The notes below the pieces were generated by a model. The model was given only the letters and a program-made list of their open reading frames with translations. It searched no databases and was not told the DNA's origin. Below, one piece after another: positions 54,694 through 64,000 of a DNA stretch of 64,000 nt; positions within the stretch are counted from its first letter, which is position 1, and the number at the start of each line of letters is the position of its first letter. The position numbers were made by a program, and so were the translations under genes. This DNA comes from Paraferrimonas haliotis (GTDB taxonomy: Bacteria > Pseudomonadota > Gammaproteobacteria > Enterobacterales > Shewanellaceae): contig NZ_NRRB01000002.1 of NCBI RefSeq assembly GCF_002282895.1, positions 1 through 64,000 of the forward strand, read 5' to 3'.

Positions 54694-55572
54694 GTGAAAA
54701 CGAAAGCTAATGTGGTGTTTAACACTGCGCCAAAGAAGCTGGTGATACGCTTTGGCACTCAGAGTCAAAACCAGAAAAGGCAAAACTTGCGAGATTTGCC
54801 ACTGTCGTTTTGGCAACTTGCCTTAAGTCATTGCAAAGCCAGTATTTTATCTGTGACCAAAGGGGCGCAACAAACCGCTTTTCTGCTCTCAGAATCCAGC
54901 TTAGTTATTAGCGACTCTGAACTGGTTTTGATTACCTGCGGTGATACTCGCCTTATCGACGCAGCAACCTATCTGATTGCCGCACTGACCACAGCCCCCA
55001 TTGAGGCCATCTGGTTTCAACGCCACAAAGACGCCGTTAACCATGCAAACCCGTCTAAGTTTGAGCATGATTGCTCGCAATTGAATGCTCAATTAGCTCT
55101 GTTGGCTAAAGGGCAGCAACAAACCACCATCGCGGCTGAGCACAGTTGTTGGCAGTGGCATGCCTTTGAGCAGGCCTCTATTAGCCTAACGCCGCATAGA
55201 GAAGTGCAGTTAAAGGAATTATCTAGCTCATTATGTGAACGTTTAAGAGAGCCATCGCGGCAAGTGAATGAAATCAAGCGGCTGCTGTATAGCGATGACT
55301 TTCTAAAGGATTGGCTTGTGGATGAACACTTATTCACACCTCACGGCTTTAGCTTAAACGCGCTCAATGGCCCACACTACCTAACGGTCCACTTAAGCCC
55401 AGAGCCTCAGCATTCGCTTTTAAGCATTGACACCAATTACCCGCAAACGCTCGCCTTTCAACGCTGGCTTACTCATCTAGAGCGAACAATGGCTCCTTCC
55501 AAGACCCTTGTAATGTCGCTATCGCCGTCGATTAGGTCTCAAGATTCCGCCACCGCAAAAGCGCTGGCGTAA
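54694..55572 (+). CDS. Eukaryote-type S-adenosylmethionine decarboxylase homologue
   Basis: The 292-residue protein aligns with animal/plant AdoMet decarboxylase proenzymes. LSESSL holds the Glu67-Ser68 cleavage site that makes the pyruvoyl group, TCGDT holds Cys82, and PHGFSLNAL and LTVHLSPEP hold the equivalents of human Ser229, His243 and Glu247. Human numbering is kept exactly up to Cys82. The N-terminal FEGTEK motif reads FNTAPK, so both active-site Glu8 and Glu11 are replaced. Activity or substrate may therefore differ. The start is GTG 54694 with AAGG upstream, 3 bases after the DUF2721 stop. No spermidine synthase gene is adjacent. Its 3' end overlaps acpS (opposite strand) by 34 bases. 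Confidence 0.85.
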   Translation: MKTKANVVFNTAPKKLVIRFGTQSQNQKRQNLRDLPLSFWQLALSHCKASILSVTKGAQQTAFLLSESSLVISDSELVLITCGDTRLIDAATYLIAALTTAPIEAIWFQRHKDAVNHANPSKFEHDCSQLNAQLALLAKGQQQTTIAAEHSCWQWHAFEQASISLTPHREVQLKELSSSLCERLREPSRQVNEIKRLLYSDDFLKDWLVDEHLFTPHGFSLNALNGPHYLTVHLSPEPQHSLLSIDTNYPQTLAFQRWLTHLERTMAPSKTLVMSLSPSIRSQDSATAKALA

Positions 55573-55919
55573 CGTTTTTCATCGCTAATACTCAGGTGAA
55601 TCTGACGCCCACCTATAGCGTGCAAACGCTCAAGTGCACCATCGCTTAAGTGGCACAAAGGTGCCCCTACTTGGTTGTTGCTTATCTCAATGTGCTGAAA
55701 CGATACACCTCGACCAATACCGGTTCCCAGCGCCTTTGCTACTGCTTCTTTGGCGGCAAAGCGTTTCGCTAAATAGCGCTCTGGCTGAGCGCTTTGCTGG
55801 AATATCTGTATCTCGGTAGGCGTTAGGACACGCGCTATTAGGCGCTCTAGGCTGTTGCCAGTTTTTCCTTGAAACCGTTCAATATCGACAATGTCAGTGC
55901 CGATGCCAACAATTGCCAT
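55539..55919 (-). CDS. acpS: Holo-[acyl-carrier-protein] synthase
   Basis: AcpS attaches 4'-phosphopantetheine to acyl carrier protein. The 126-residue protein starts [16 protein letters not shown], with the Mg-binding Asp, and has RYLAKRFAAKEAVAKALGTGIG. ATG 55919 overlaps the pdxJ stop by one base; the upstream in-frame start at 55943 lies inside pdxJ. Confidence 0.96.
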   Translation of the reverse strand: MAIVGIGTDIVDIERFQGKTGNSLERLIARVLTPTEIQIFQQSAQPERYLAKRFAAKEAVAKALGTGIGRGVSFQHIEISNNQVGAPLCHLSDGALERLHAIGGRQIHLSISDEKRYASAFAVAES

Positions 55920-56671
55920 TAGCAACAACTGCCGGTCGTACACTGACGCGCTTGGCGCATTAGCGTTTTCATATCAGCAACCGCTTTATCCAAGCCGTCG
56001 ATGGCAGCGCGCGCGATGATGGCGTGGCCAATATTCAATTCATAAAATTCGGGAATAGCGGCAATGGGTAGAATATTGTGATAATGCAAACCGTGTCCTG
56101 CATTGACCACCAAACCTTGAGCAGCGGCATACTTAGCCATGGCTTTAATGCGCCCAAGTTCGGCTTCTTTATCGGCTTCTCCGGTCGCATCGGCATAATG
56201 CCCTGTGTGTATTTCAATATACGGTGCTTTGGTGGCAACCGTGGCATCTATTTGGGCCTGATCAGCATCGATAAACAGGGAAACCTTAATGCCCGCTTGT
56301 GATAAACGCGCCACCGCGTCAGCAATTTTTTGCTGCTGCCCAACTACGTCTAAACCGCCTTCTGTGGTGAGTTCTTCCCGCTTTTCTGGAACCAAGCACA
56401 CATAAGCCGGCTTCACATCTAAGGCGATGTTAATCATTTCTTCAGTGACCGCCATTTCTAGATTCATGCGGGTCTTTACGGTTTGCGCCAAAATGTACAC
56501 ATCGCGGTCAACAATGTGGCGTCGATCTTCCCTTAGGTGAACCGTAATCCCATCAGCGCCCGCATGCTCGGCTACGGCTGCGGCATGAACTGGGTCTGGA
56601 TAATCGGTGCCTCTTGCTTGGCGCAAGGTGGCAATGTGGTCAATGTTGACGCCTAGCAATAGTTCAGTCAT
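55919..56671 (-). CDS. pdxJ: Pyridoxine 5'-phosphate synthase
   Basis: PdxJ closes the pyridoxal ring from 1-deoxyxylulose-5-P and the PdxA product. The 250-residue TIM barrel has [33 protein letters not shown] and [11 protein letters not shown]. It overlaps recO by 8 bases; pdxJ-acpS is conserved. Confidence 0.97.
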   Translation of the reverse strand: MTELLLGVNIDHIATLRQARGTDYPDPVHAAAVAEHAGADGITVHLREDRRHIVDRDVYILAQTVKTRMNLEMAVTEEMINIALDVKPAYVCLVPEKREELTTEGGLDVVGQQQKIADAVARLSQAGIKVSLFIDADQAQIDATVATKAPYIEIHTGHYADATGEADKEAELGRIKAMAKYAAAQGLVVNAGHGLHYHNILPIAAIPEFYELNIGHAIIARAAIDGLDKAVADMKTLMRQARQCTTGSCC

Positions 56672-57365
56672 GGGGTTCTCCTTTTCGTTGCTGAAACAGT
56701 TGTCGACTGGTCAGCGGCTTATCCCCTAACAAGGGAGTTAACAATTGTCTTAATAATATTTTTGCTTGCGGCCAATGTTCATCCGCTAAATATTGATTAC
56801 CTAAGGCTTTCAGTGTTCCACCATTATAATTAGCACCCGGCTCATGCACCTGACAGGGCGAAAATCCTTGTTGTGGTATCAATTGGTACCAACAATTGTC
56901 GGTTAGTGGCTCGCCGTGAATATCGTCAGTTAAGCTCGGCGCAGCACCAAGGTTATCCAGCAACGTCCATTCAAAATATCGCAGCACCGGCTCTAAAGGC
57001 AAACCTTTCGCTAATTGCAGTAACGATTGATGATAACGTTCGAATAGATGCAGATTCGGATCCTGTTCGGCTAATAACCGAACGCAAATCTCATTGATGT
57101 AGAGGCCAGCATATTGGGGTTTTCCCAAGAGCGGAATAGCCGCAGCCGCGCTTTCAAAGCGTCTTAAAGTCTTGAGCTGACTGCGGCCGCTCAATTCAAC
57201 CAACAAGGGTTGAAAAGGCTGCAAAATGGCGCGATTAGCTCGCTGAGCTTTACTGGTACCCACTCGCACTACCGCGCCGATTAAGCCATCGTGCTCGCTC
57301 AACAACTGGACGAGCAGCTTAGATTCTTGGTAAGGGCGAGCGTGCAGTAAATAAGCGCGTTGCAT
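56664..57365 (-). CDS. recO: DNA repair protein RecO
   Basis: RecO loads RecA onto SSB-coated DNA with RecR. The 233-residue protein has the OB-fold N-terminus ([33 protein letters not shown]) and the helical C-domain ([27 protein letters not shown]). It overlaps pdxJ and follows era by 17 bases. Confidence 0.95.
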   Translation of the reverse strand: MQRAYLLHARPYQESKLLVQLLSEHDGLIGAVVRVGTSKAQRANRAILQPFQPLLVELSGRSQLKTLRRFESAAAAIPLLGKPQYAGLYINEICVRLLAEQDPNLHLFERYHQSLLQLAKGLPLEPVLRYFEWTLLDNLGAAPSLTDDIHGEPLTDNCWYQLIPQQGFSPCQVHEPGANYNGGTLKALGNQYLADEHWPQAKILLRQLLTPLLGDKPLTSRQLFQQRKGEPHD

Positions 57366-57382
57366 GGGTTGTGTTAAGACGC

Positions 57383-58324
57383 TTAGTCTTCACCATAGCC
57401 GAGGCTGCGTAAAGCGCGTTCGTCGTCAGCCCAACCGGATTTGACTTTAACCCAAAGCTCTAAAAAGACTTTATTGTCGAACATTCGCTCCATATCGAGT
57501 CTCGCTTCTCGACCAACGGTTTTTATTTTTTCGCCTTTATTGCCAATGATCATTTTCTTTTGACCACTGCGTTCAACCAAAATGAGGCCGTTGATCTGAT
57601 AAACGCCGTTATCCAATAATTTAAACTGCTCGATTTCTACGGTCACCGAATAAGGCAACTCATCACCGGTATAACGAATCAGCTTCTCACGAATGATCTC
57701 GGCCGCCATAAAACGGGAACTGCGATCGGTGACGTATTCTTCCGGGAAAAAATGGGCGCCCTCGTACGTGGCTTGCTGAGCTAACTCCAGCACACGATTA
57801 ACGTTATAACCATTTTTGGCCGCCAACGGCACAATGTCATCAAACGCAAATTTGGCTTGTAGCTCTTGTAAATAAGGCAGCAGCAAATCTTTGTCTTTGA
57901 TTTGATCAATTTTATTAATGACCAAAACAGTACGTCGATCACCGGATCCCTTTTTGACCTTGTTCAGCACCATTTCATCATCGGCGGTCCAGTTCATGCC
58001 GTCCACCACAAACAATACCATCTCTACGTCGCCAATAGAGCTGGCGGCCGCTCTGTTCATATAGCGGTTTATTGCTCGTTTCTCTTCACCATGAAGCCCT
58101 GGCGTGTCGACAAAAATTAGTTGATTGTTACCCTCGGTATGGATCCCCATAATGCGGTGACGAGTCGTCTGCGGTTTCCGAGAAGTGATGGATACCTTCT
58201 GCCCAAGAATGCAGTTCAGCAAGGTCGATTTACCAACGTTCGGCCGTCCGACAATGGCAATCATACCAATTCGTTGTTCATCACCTTGGCCAAGATTTTC
58301 AGTCGATTCTTGATTAGTGTCCAT
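57383..58324 (-). CDS. era: GTPase Era
   Basis: Era matures 16S rRNA 3' ends. The 313-residue protein has G1 GRPNVGKS, G3 DTPG and G4 NKID, and a C-terminal KH domain ([18 protein letters not shown]). It overlaps rnc by 11 bases, as often seen for rnc-era. Confidence 0.98.
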   Translation of the reverse strand: MDTNQESTENLGQGDEQRIGMIAIVGRPNVGKSTLLNCILGQKVSITSRKPQTTRHRIMGIHTEGNNQLIFVDTPGLHGEEKRAINRYMNRAAASSIGDVEMVLFVVDGMNWTADDEMVLNKVKKGSGDRRTVLVINKIDQIKDKDLLLPYLQELQAKFAFDDIVPLAAKNGYNVNRVLELAQQATYEGAHFFPEEYVTDRSSRFMAAEIIREKLIRYTGDELPYSVTVEIEQFKLLDNGVYQINGLILVERSGQKKMIIGNKGEKIKTVGREARLDMERMFDNKVFLELWVKVKSGWADDERALRSLGYGED

Positions 58325-58985
58325 TGATTTGCTCCATTACCTTTGCGGCCGCGATTTGCTCAGCCTTGCGTCGAGAGCTACCGGTAGCAATTACCGGTGA
58401 ATTAATTTCGGTCACTTCACATTCAACCTTAAATTGTTGTTTATGCGACTCACCCGTAACTTCCACGACTCGATAAATCGGTAGTGCCTTGCCGCGACCT
58501 TGTAAATACTCTTGCAACAAGGTTTTAGGGTCTTTTTGCAATACCGGTTGAATGCTAGCCAGCCGTTGTTGATACCAACTCAGTAGAATTCTGCGGATGG
58601 TGTCAAAGTCGGAATCAAGATAAATGGCGCCAATAATTGCTTCCACCGCATCCGCTAAAATCGATGAACGTCTAAAGCCGCCACTTTTAAGTTCACCGGC
58701 GCCGAGGTTGATGAACTCTCCCAAGCCAAACTCTACACCGATTTCCGCTAAGGTGTCCCCTTTAACCAGGCTGCTTCGCATCCGTGTAAGGGCGCCTTCA
58801 TCCACCTTGGGAAACTTTTGGTATAACGCCTCGGAAATGATGATGGATAGAATCGAGTCACCCAAAAACTCAAGGCGCTCATTATGCCGGCTCGACGCAC
58901 TACGGTGAGTAAGCGCTAACTTAAGATGCTCAATATCGTTGAATTGATAGTCAATGGTTTTGGTGAGCTTTTTTAGGTCTGCCAC
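58314..58985 (-). CDS. rnc: Ribonuclease III
   Basis: RNase III cuts double-stranded RNA, including the rRNA leader stems of the operon at the start of this window. The 223-residue protein has the signature [18 protein letters not shown] with the metal-binding Glu/Asp, and a C-terminal dsRNA-binding domain ([20 protein letters not shown]). The start codon is GTG, overlapping the lepB stop by one base. Confidence 0.97.
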   Translation of the reverse strand: MADLKKLTKTIDYQFNDIEHLKLALTHRSASSRHNERLEFLGDSILSIIISEALYQKFPKVDEGALTRMRSSLVKGDTLAEIGVEFGLGEFINLGAGELKSGGFRRSSILADAVEAIIGAIYLDSDFDTIRRILLSWYQQRLASIQPVLQKDPKTLLQEYLQGRGKALPIYRVVEVTGESHKQQFKVECEVTEINSPVIATGSSRRKAEQIAAAKVMEQINGH

Positions 58986-59896
58986 TAGGTTAATCCACCT
59001 ACACGTTCAAAACGAACACCGGTTGGAACCCATGTTGGCAACCAGTCTTGCTCGTCGCGAGCAAATTCAAAACTAATCCAAATGGCCACGGCTTTGCCCA
59101 CCAAGTTGTCGTCGCTAATGAAACCCCAGAAGCGGCTGTCAGTGCTGTTATCGCGATTATCCCCGATGCCAAAGTAATAGCCTTGAGGAACCACAAAATC
59201 ACCGCGAGGAATGCCATCGACTTGGTAGTACATGCTAACTGGATCCGGACGATGGGTATTCACCAGAATGTCGTGTTCAATGTCGCCTAATTGTTCGGTA
59301 TAACGCGTTAACGGGTAAGGACCTTGAAAAAACTCATCGCGGTTAACTTCCGCTCGAGTAATCAACTGAAAATCAGGGCAGTTTTCGCCGTCACTACAAG
59401 CGGGCTTGATCCACAATTGTTTATTGCGATAGCGAATGGTGTCACCCGGTAGCCCGACAATGCGTTTAATATAATCGATGCGTGTATCCACAGGGTACTT
59501 AAATACCGCGATGTCACCTCGCTCCGGCTCACCCGTTTTAATAAATTTATGTCTGAATACGGGATCTTTAACCCCGTACGAAAACTTCTCTACCAAGATG
59601 AAATCGCCCACTAACAAAGTAGGCATCATAGAGCCCGATGGAATTTGGAAGGGTTCCCATAAAAACGAGCGCAAAACCAGTACAAAAGCAATCACTGGAA
59701 AAATTGAGCGGGACGTTTCCACTATCGACGGTTCTTGGGTAAGTTTAAGCGCTGCTTCTTCGCTCACTTCTCCTTGCGCCTTAGCGGCTTCCAATTTGGC
59801 CATTCGCTTTGGCTTTAATACGCGAACGTCCAATAGCCAAATAAGGCCTGTGGCTAAAGTTACTAACACTAAAATCAGTGAAAAGTGAGCTGCCAT
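58985..59896 (-). CDS. lepB: Signal peptidase I
   Basis: LepB cuts Sec signal peptides on the periplasmic side. The 303-residue protein has an N-terminal membrane anchor plus a second hydrophobic segment, the catalytic Ser in [14 protein letters not shown] and the general-base Lys in [14 protein letters not shown], then [14 protein letters not shown]. The lepA-lepB order is standard. Confidence 0.97.
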   Translation of the reverse strand: MAAHFSLILVLVTLATGLIWLLDVRVLKPKRMAKLEAAKAQGEVSEEAALKLTQEPSIVETSRSIFPVIAFVLVLRSFLWEPFQIPSGSMMPTLLVGDFILVEKFSYGVKDPVFRHKFIKTGEPERGDIAVFKYPVDTRIDYIKRIVGLPGDTIRYRNKQLWIKPACSDGENCPDFQLITRAEVNRDEFFQGPYPLTRYTEQLGDIEHDILVNTHRPDPVSMYYQVDGIPRGDFVVPQGYYFGIGDNRDNSTDSRFWGFISDDNLVGKAVAIWISFEFARDEQDWLPTWVPTGVRFERVGGLT

Positions 59897-59902
59897 AGTG
59901 GA

Positions 59903-61693
59903 TTAATCTCCTACTTTCAGTACGGCTAAGAAGGCTTCTTGCGGAACATCCACATTGCCTAATGACTTCATTCGTTTCTTACCTTCTTTTTGCTTTTGCA
60001 GCAATTTCTTCTTACGTGAGACATCACCACCATAACACTTAGCAGTAACATCTTTACGTAACGCTTTCACGGTACAGCGAGCCACAATTTGACTACCAAT
60101 CGCTGCTTGAATGGCAATGTCGAACATTTGTCGAGGGATCAACTCTTTCATTTTTTCTACCAAGGCTCGGCCACGATATTGGGCATTAGCCTTGTGAGTA
60201 ATGATGGCCAGTGCATCCACTCGTTCGCCATTAATCAGCACATCAAGACGAACCATTTCAGCCGCTTGGAAGTGTTTAAAATTGTAGTCCAGTGACGCAT
60301 AGCCTCGCGAGGTGGACTTGAGTCGATCAAAGAAATCAAGCACCACTTCCGCCATTGGCAGTTCGTAACTGATGGCCACCTGATTTCCATGGTAGCTCAT
60401 ATCGGTTTGCACACCGCGCTTTTCAATGCAAAGAGTGATAACGTTACCTAGGTACTCTTTTGGCACTAAAATATTGGCCTCCACAATGGGCTCAGCCAAG
60501 GTTTCAATTTCATTAATCGCTGGTAAGTCCGACGGGTTATCAACGTAAATCGTTTCGCCATTGGTTTTTTCAACTTCGTAAATTACCGTAGGTGCGGTTG
60601 TGATGAGATCAAGATTGTACTCACGCTCCAACCGCTCTTGGATAATTTCCATATGCAGCATTCCTAAGAAACCACAACGAAAACCAAAGCCAAGTGCTGA
60701 GGACGTCTCTGGCTCGTAGAACAAAGACGCGTCATTTAGGCTTAACTTTCCAAGGGCGTCTCTAAAGTTCTCATAGTCATCAGACGAAATTGGGAATAAA
60801 CCCGCATACACCTGTGGTTTCACCTTTTGGAAACCAGGCAGCGGTGTTTCTGCGCCATTTTTGGCTAAGGTTAAGGTGTCCCCTACCGGCGCACCTAAGA
60901 TGTCTTTAATGCCGGCAATAACAAAGCCTACCTCACCACTTTTCAATTCACCGGTATTGGTTTGTTTGGGCGTAAAAATACCAATGTGGTCCACTTGATG
61001 GATCTGCCCGGTCGACATCACCTTGAACTTATCGCCTTTGCGCAACACGCCGTGCTTAATTCGAACCAGCGACACAACCCCCTGATAATTGTCGAACCAC
61101 GAGTCGATAATCAGGGCTTGCAATGGTGCCTCAATATCACCTTCTGGGGCCGGCACCTTACTTACAATTTCTTCTAAAACATCTTTAATACCGACGCCGG
61201 TCTTAGCTGAACAGCGAACCGCTTCGGTGGCATCAATACCCACAATATCTTCGATTTCTTCAGCCACCCGATCCGGATCCGCTTGCGGTAGGTCAATCTT
61301 ATTAAGGATTGGAACCACTTCTAAGTCCATATCAATGGCGGTATAGCAGTTAGCTAAGGTTTGCGCTTCTACGCCTTGGCCCGCATCAACCACCAACAAT
61401 GCGCCTTCACAAGCCGCCAAAGAGCGAGACACCTCGTAGGTAAAATCCACGTGTCCTGGCGTATCAATAAAGTTAAGTTGATAGGTCTCACCATCGTCCG
61501 CTTTATAGTCTAAAGTGACGCTTTGCGCTTTAATGGTAATGCCGCGTTCGCGCTCCAAATCCATGGAATCTAATACTTGAGCCTCCATTTCACGATCAGA
61601 TAATCCGCCACAGAATTGAATGAGTCGATCCGAAAGTGTCGACTTCCCGTGGTCAATGTGAGCAATAATGGAGAAATTACGTATATGTTTCAT
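59903..61693 (-). CDS. lepA: Elongation factor 4 (LepA)
   Basis: LepA is a ribosome-binding GTPase that helps translation initiation and ribosome assembly under stress. The 596-residue protein begins [24 protein letters not shown] (P-loop) and has [14 protein letters not shown] and the unique C-terminal domain ending [33 protein letters not shown]. Confidence 0.98.
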   Translation of the reverse strand: MKHIRNFSIIAHIDHGKSTLSDRLIQFCGGLSDREMEAQVLDSMDLERERGITIKAQSVTLDYKADDGETYQLNFIDTPGHVDFTYEVSRSLAACEGALLVVDAGQGVEAQTLANCYTAIDMDLEVVPILNKIDLPQADPDRVAEEIEDIVGIDATEAVRCSAKTGVGIKDVLEEIVSKVPAPEGDIEAPLQALIIDSWFDNYQGVVSLVRIKHGVLRKGDKFKVMSTGQIHQVDHIGIFTPKQTNTGELKSGEVGFVIAGIKDILGAPVGDTLTLAKNGAETPLPGFQKVKPQVYAGLFPISSDDYENFRDALGKLSLNDASLFYEPETSSALGFGFRCGFLGMLHMEIIQERLEREYNLDLITTAPTVIYEVEKTNGETIYVDNPSDLPAINEIETLAEPIVEANILVPKEYLGNVITLCIEKRGVQTDMSYHGNQVAISYELPMAEVVLDFFDRLKSTSRGYASLDYNFKHFQAAEMVRLDVLINGERVDALAIITHKANAQYRGRALVEKMKELIPRQMFDIAIQAAIGSQIVARCTVKALRKDVTAKCYGGDVSRKKKLLQKQKEGKKRMKSLGNVDVPQEAFLAVLKVGD

Positions 61694-61757
61694 GAGTTGG
61701 CGTTAGATCCGGCATACAAAATTAGTAAAAAAACTGGGGGAGAATTGTACCCGATTT

Positions 61758-62219
61758 CTAACCGCGATATAAGGTTTGTTTGCCTAAGTTTAGGAGTATC
61801 TGGGGCTGATTCTTGCGAGCTAGGTCACCACAATGGCGTTTAGCTACCCACCAACTGCCAACGCCAAACGCTAAGGCGGTCACCAGACTGGTTAGGTCGT
61901 GGTTGCTTTGCAGGACTTGCGATAAGCTGCCGCCAAGCAATGCGCCAGCGATAAAGCCCATCAAAGGAACAAGATAAACCATCGCCGCTGACCGCAAGAA
62001 AGTACGCTCGGGGATTCCAAGTTTCACCATATCACCGGTTTCAAACACTTCGCTTGTGGTCAGTTCGATGAGCTGCTTTTTATTACTGAACGCCTTCGAT
62101 ACTGAAGACACACCGCAATTGTCTTTAGAGTCGCAATGGTTACACGCTGACTTTCGCTCTACTTCAATGACCACTTGCTGACCATCTTGAAGTAGAACTC
62201 GGCCGATTTCTTCCATCAT
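61758..62219 (-). CDS. rseC: RseC, SoxR-reducing/sigma-E regulatory membrane protein
   Basis: The 153-residue protein has an N-terminal Cys cluster (ACNHCDSKDNCGVS), likely an iron-sulfur site, and two central membrane helices (about 75-125). RseC has a minor role in sigma-E control and is related to RsxC-complex partners that reduce SoxR. It overlaps rseB by 4 bases. Confidence 0.93.
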   Translation of the reverse strand: MMEEIGRVLLQDGQQVVIEVERKSACNHCDSKDNCGVSSVSKAFSNKKQLIELTTSEVFETGDMVKLGIPERTFLRSAAMVYLVPLMGFIAGALLGGSLSQVLQSNHDLTSLVTALAFGVGSWWVAKRHCGDLARKNQPQILLNLGKQTLYRG

Positions 62220-63178
62220 GGCTGACTTTGCGCCTCAGTTTTATCGCCAGGACGAATGTTCAATGCAATTTGATGCAAGGTATCAGCGGGGACCTTACCA
62301 ATGGCAACGACTTCAAGTTCGCCATGGCGAGCAGTAGCGATTGCAGTGCCATTGTTGTGAGTAATGTGTTCAGGTAATTCCACCTGCCCAGCAACCGCCA
62401 AGTACACCGAAATTTGCACCATACCATCGGAAACGGATACGTATTCTACCGCCTCATTAGCACCAAACAATCTGTGCTGATCCCGTACGGTTTCTTTAAA
62501 GCCATCCGGCAACCAGCCGAAGTGCCAGTTGGCTTCGGTGGCTACGCTTGGGGTCTCAATGGTTGCTGGCCATTCGCGACGGGCCGCTTCCAAGAGCAAC
62601 ACCGGAGGCTCATCGGTCAAGGTGAGCTCTATCACCATTAGGCGGTCTAGCAGTTGCTCTCCCGCCAGCATATCAATGCGCAGCGGCAGGGCTGTTTCGG
62701 TGTCTAACCACACCATGTAGCTGAAGCGATTTTCATCGCGAGCAACAATTCGCACTAATTGCGCCATGCGTGCGGCAATGCGAGAGCGGCCGCCCAACAC
62801 AAACTGATAACCGTCATCAAGGCGGTGAATGTCGCCGGCAAAAATCGGAGGGAACAAGCCAGGTATGCGACTGGATTTAACGCTGTAAGGAGGTTGATCT
62901 TGCTCTAGGTAAGTCACCACATTGTCGATGCGAACCGCGCTTTTAAATGGACCGTTTAAGTGATCCATAAACGCTAAGTGTTCGCCGTCTTGATGACCGT
63001 GTAGGTAGATAAGCGGACGCACCTGATTGGTTTGTAGGTGCACCATTGAAGCCTTGAATTGCTTCTCATTGAGGGCTTGGCTCATACGTTCTAGCCAAGC
63101 ATCGGCGTTACCTGAAGCTTGCTCTGCGCTCACAGAAAACGTAAGCAGAGCAAGTAAAACGGTTAAAATGCGTTGCAA
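62216..63178 (-). CDS. rseB: RseB, periplasmic sensor of the sigma-E pathway
   Basis: RseB binds RseA and shields it from DegS until mislocalised lipoproteins or LPS signals release it. The 320-residue protein has a signal peptide (ends near VSAEQ), the LolA-like N-domain (WLERMSQALNEKQFKASMVH) and the MucB/RseB C-domain (NWHFGWLPDGFKETVRDQHRL). Confidence 0.95.
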   Translation of the reverse strand: MQRILTVLLALLTFSVSAEQASGNADAWLERMSQALNEKQFKASMVHLQTNQVRPLIYLHGHQDGEHLAFMDHLNGPFKSAVRIDNVVTYLEQDQPPYSVKSSRIPGLFPPIFAGDIHRLDDGYQFVLGGRSRIAARMAQLVRIVARDENRFSYMVWLDTETALPLRIDMLAGEQLLDRLMVIELTLTDEPPVLLLEAARREWPATIETPSVATEANWHFGWLPDGFKETVRDQHRLFGANEAVEYVSVSDGMVQISVYLAVAGQVELPEHITHNNGTAIATARHGELEVVAIGKVPADTLHQIALNIRPGDKTEAQSQP

Positions 63179-63195
63179 AAAAACTCCTAACTAAG

Positions 63196-63816
63196 TTAGT
63201 CGTGGGATTCAGTAGTTGGCTCTTGAATCGATGTTGCTTCAATCACACCATTATTCAAGCGCTGTTGCAATAAGTGATCCTGCAAGTACGCATTAAGTCG
63301 ATGCCGTTGCTCTTTCATACGCTGCTCTTCAATGCTCGCGTTCGCTAATTCGCGATCATTGGTGACCGGAGCTTGCAGGCTGACCGGGCTAGCGCTACCC
63401 ACTAATGGGCTTGTTTGCAGCACTGGCAAAGGAGCTAGGTTGTCAGGTGACGATGGGCTTTGCCCTTGAATTCCCACAACCGCAACAACCGCCACACTGG
63501 CGGCAATGGCGTACTGCCCAAATTGACGCAATAGCTGCACCACTTTGCCTTTTTTCGGCTCAGCAACCTGCTCTTGCTTCGAATGGGCTGCTGCCGGAGC
63601 CAATATCGCAGGCTCCTTGTCAATTGCAGCAGCGATTGACGCAGAAATATCGAATGTTTGCCTCGGCGCTAAATCATCTCGCATGGCATCGCCAATCAGA
63701 TGATAGCTCTGCCACTTGTTGGCTTCTGGTGTTTCGGTATCAAGGTGGCTTAACACCTTATTCGAATTTTCACCATCAACGGCAGCGGATATCCATTCAT
63801 TGCGTTCAATTGTCAT
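63196..63816 (-). CDS. rseA: RseA, anti-sigma-E factor
   Basis: The 206-residue protein has a cytoplasmic sigma-binding N-domain (WISAAVDGENSNKVLSHLDTE..., YHLIGDAMRDDL), one membrane helix (about 103-120: YAIAASVAVVAVVGIQ) and a periplasmic tail that DegS/RseP would cut. It follows rpoE and precedes rseB. Confidence 0.94.
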   Translation of the reverse strand: MTIERNEWISAAVDGENSNKVLSHLDTETPEANKWQSYHLIGDAMRDDLAPRQTFDISASIAAAIDKEPAILAPAAAHSKQEQVAEPKKGKVVQLLRQFGQYAIAASVAVVAVVGIQGQSPSSPDNLAPLPVLQTSPLVGSASPVSLQAPVTNDRELANASIEEQRMKEQRHRLNAYLQDHLLQQRLNNGVIEATSIQEPTTESHD

Positions 63817-63836
63817 TGTACACCTGTACTTAAAAG

Positions 63837-64000
63837 TTAACCTTGCAGCAAAGGCTGCAAACGCTTATCTACGGCTTCCCGGGCGCGGAAGATTCGAGAA
63901 CGAACCGTGCCAACAGGGCATTCCATAACGGTGGCAATTTCTTCGTAACTCATCCCTTCGATTTCTCGAAGGGTTATTGCCATTCGTAATTCTTCAGGCA
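63837..64000 (-). CDS. rpoE: RNA polymerase sigma-E factor, C-terminal part (cut by window edge)
   Basis: The last 53 codons of RpoE are present: region 4 with LPEELRMAITLREIEGMSYE, EIATVMECPVGTVRSRIFRAREA and the end LQPLLQG. The helix-turn-helix recognises the -35 box of envelope-stress promoters. The start lies beyond position 64000. The stop is 20 bases before the rseA ATG. Confidence 0.97.
   Translation of the reverse strand, partial: PEELRMAITLREIEGMSYEEIATVMECPVGTVRSRIFRAREAVDKRLQPLLQG

Overview
The window is a single, dense stretch of core chromosome from a gammaproteobacterium. Gene content and order point to Alteromonadales, most like the Shewanella/Ferrimonas side: rpoE-rseABC-lepA-lepB-rnc-era-recO-pdxJ-acpS, ffh-rpsP-rimM-trmD-rplS, rpsT-murJ-ribF-ileS-lspA-fkpB-ispH followed by type IV minor pilins, thrABC, tal-pgi, and pheA-tyrA-aroF. 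This placement is inferred from synteny and protein resemblance, not from a database search. I saw no insertion sequence, prophage, CRISPR array, tRNA gene or integrase.

Layout. 1-300 is the promoter and leader of an rRNA operon that runs leftward out of the window: two tandem promoters and a boxA antiterminator. 343-7017 holds pssA, a DUF4124 protein, clpB under a near-perfect sigma-32 promoter, pgeF, rluD and bamD. 7180-15509 holds a PII protein and a type IV pilus assembly block: two FimT/GspH-like minor pilins on the plus strand, facing pilV-pilW-pilX-pilY1-pilE-tapY2 on the minus strand. 15765-23608 is the lipoprotein/isoprenoid/flavin/translation block, ending in rpsT with a TTG start. 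23729-27934 holds an HlyU-like ArsR regulator, an M28 peptidase, yaaA and an AGCS symporter. 28345-32848 holds tal-pgi with a probable HexR operator, a DUF3545 protein, a hemerythrin and ung. 32845-37719 is the threonine operon with its leader peptide and attenuator. 37904-42196 holds aceK, slyD, a cytochrome c', a cytochrome b and the hibernation factor.

42320-48141 is aromatic amino-acid synthesis: a phenylalanine leader peptide and attenuator, pheA, tyrA and aroF, with yjdM, a VOC protein and a small membrane protein between pheA and tyrA. 48254-48326 is a REPIN-like inverted repeat. 48406-51877 is the ribosomal protein/tRNA methyltransferase/SRP block. 52156-55572 holds ypjD, corB, a DUF2721 protein and a eukaryote-type S-adenosylmethionine decarboxylase homologue. 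55539-64000 is the acpS-to-rpoE envelope-stress and RNA-processing block, with rpoE cut by the window edge.

Most of the window is housekeeping. The items most worth a second look are: (1) PheA, which carries about 240 extra C-terminal residues that resemble a type I-beta DAHP synthase whose metal and substrate residues are gone; (2) the divergent eukaryote-type AdoMet decarboxylase with Ser68 and Cys82 kept but both N-terminal glutamates replaced; (3) a uracil-DNA glycosylase whose GQDPYH motif reads GQDPYF; (4) two amino-acid attenuators and a terminator-like hairpin in the rpsP leader; (5) several unassigned palindromes between divergent genes. I do not see a wholly new multi-gene system.
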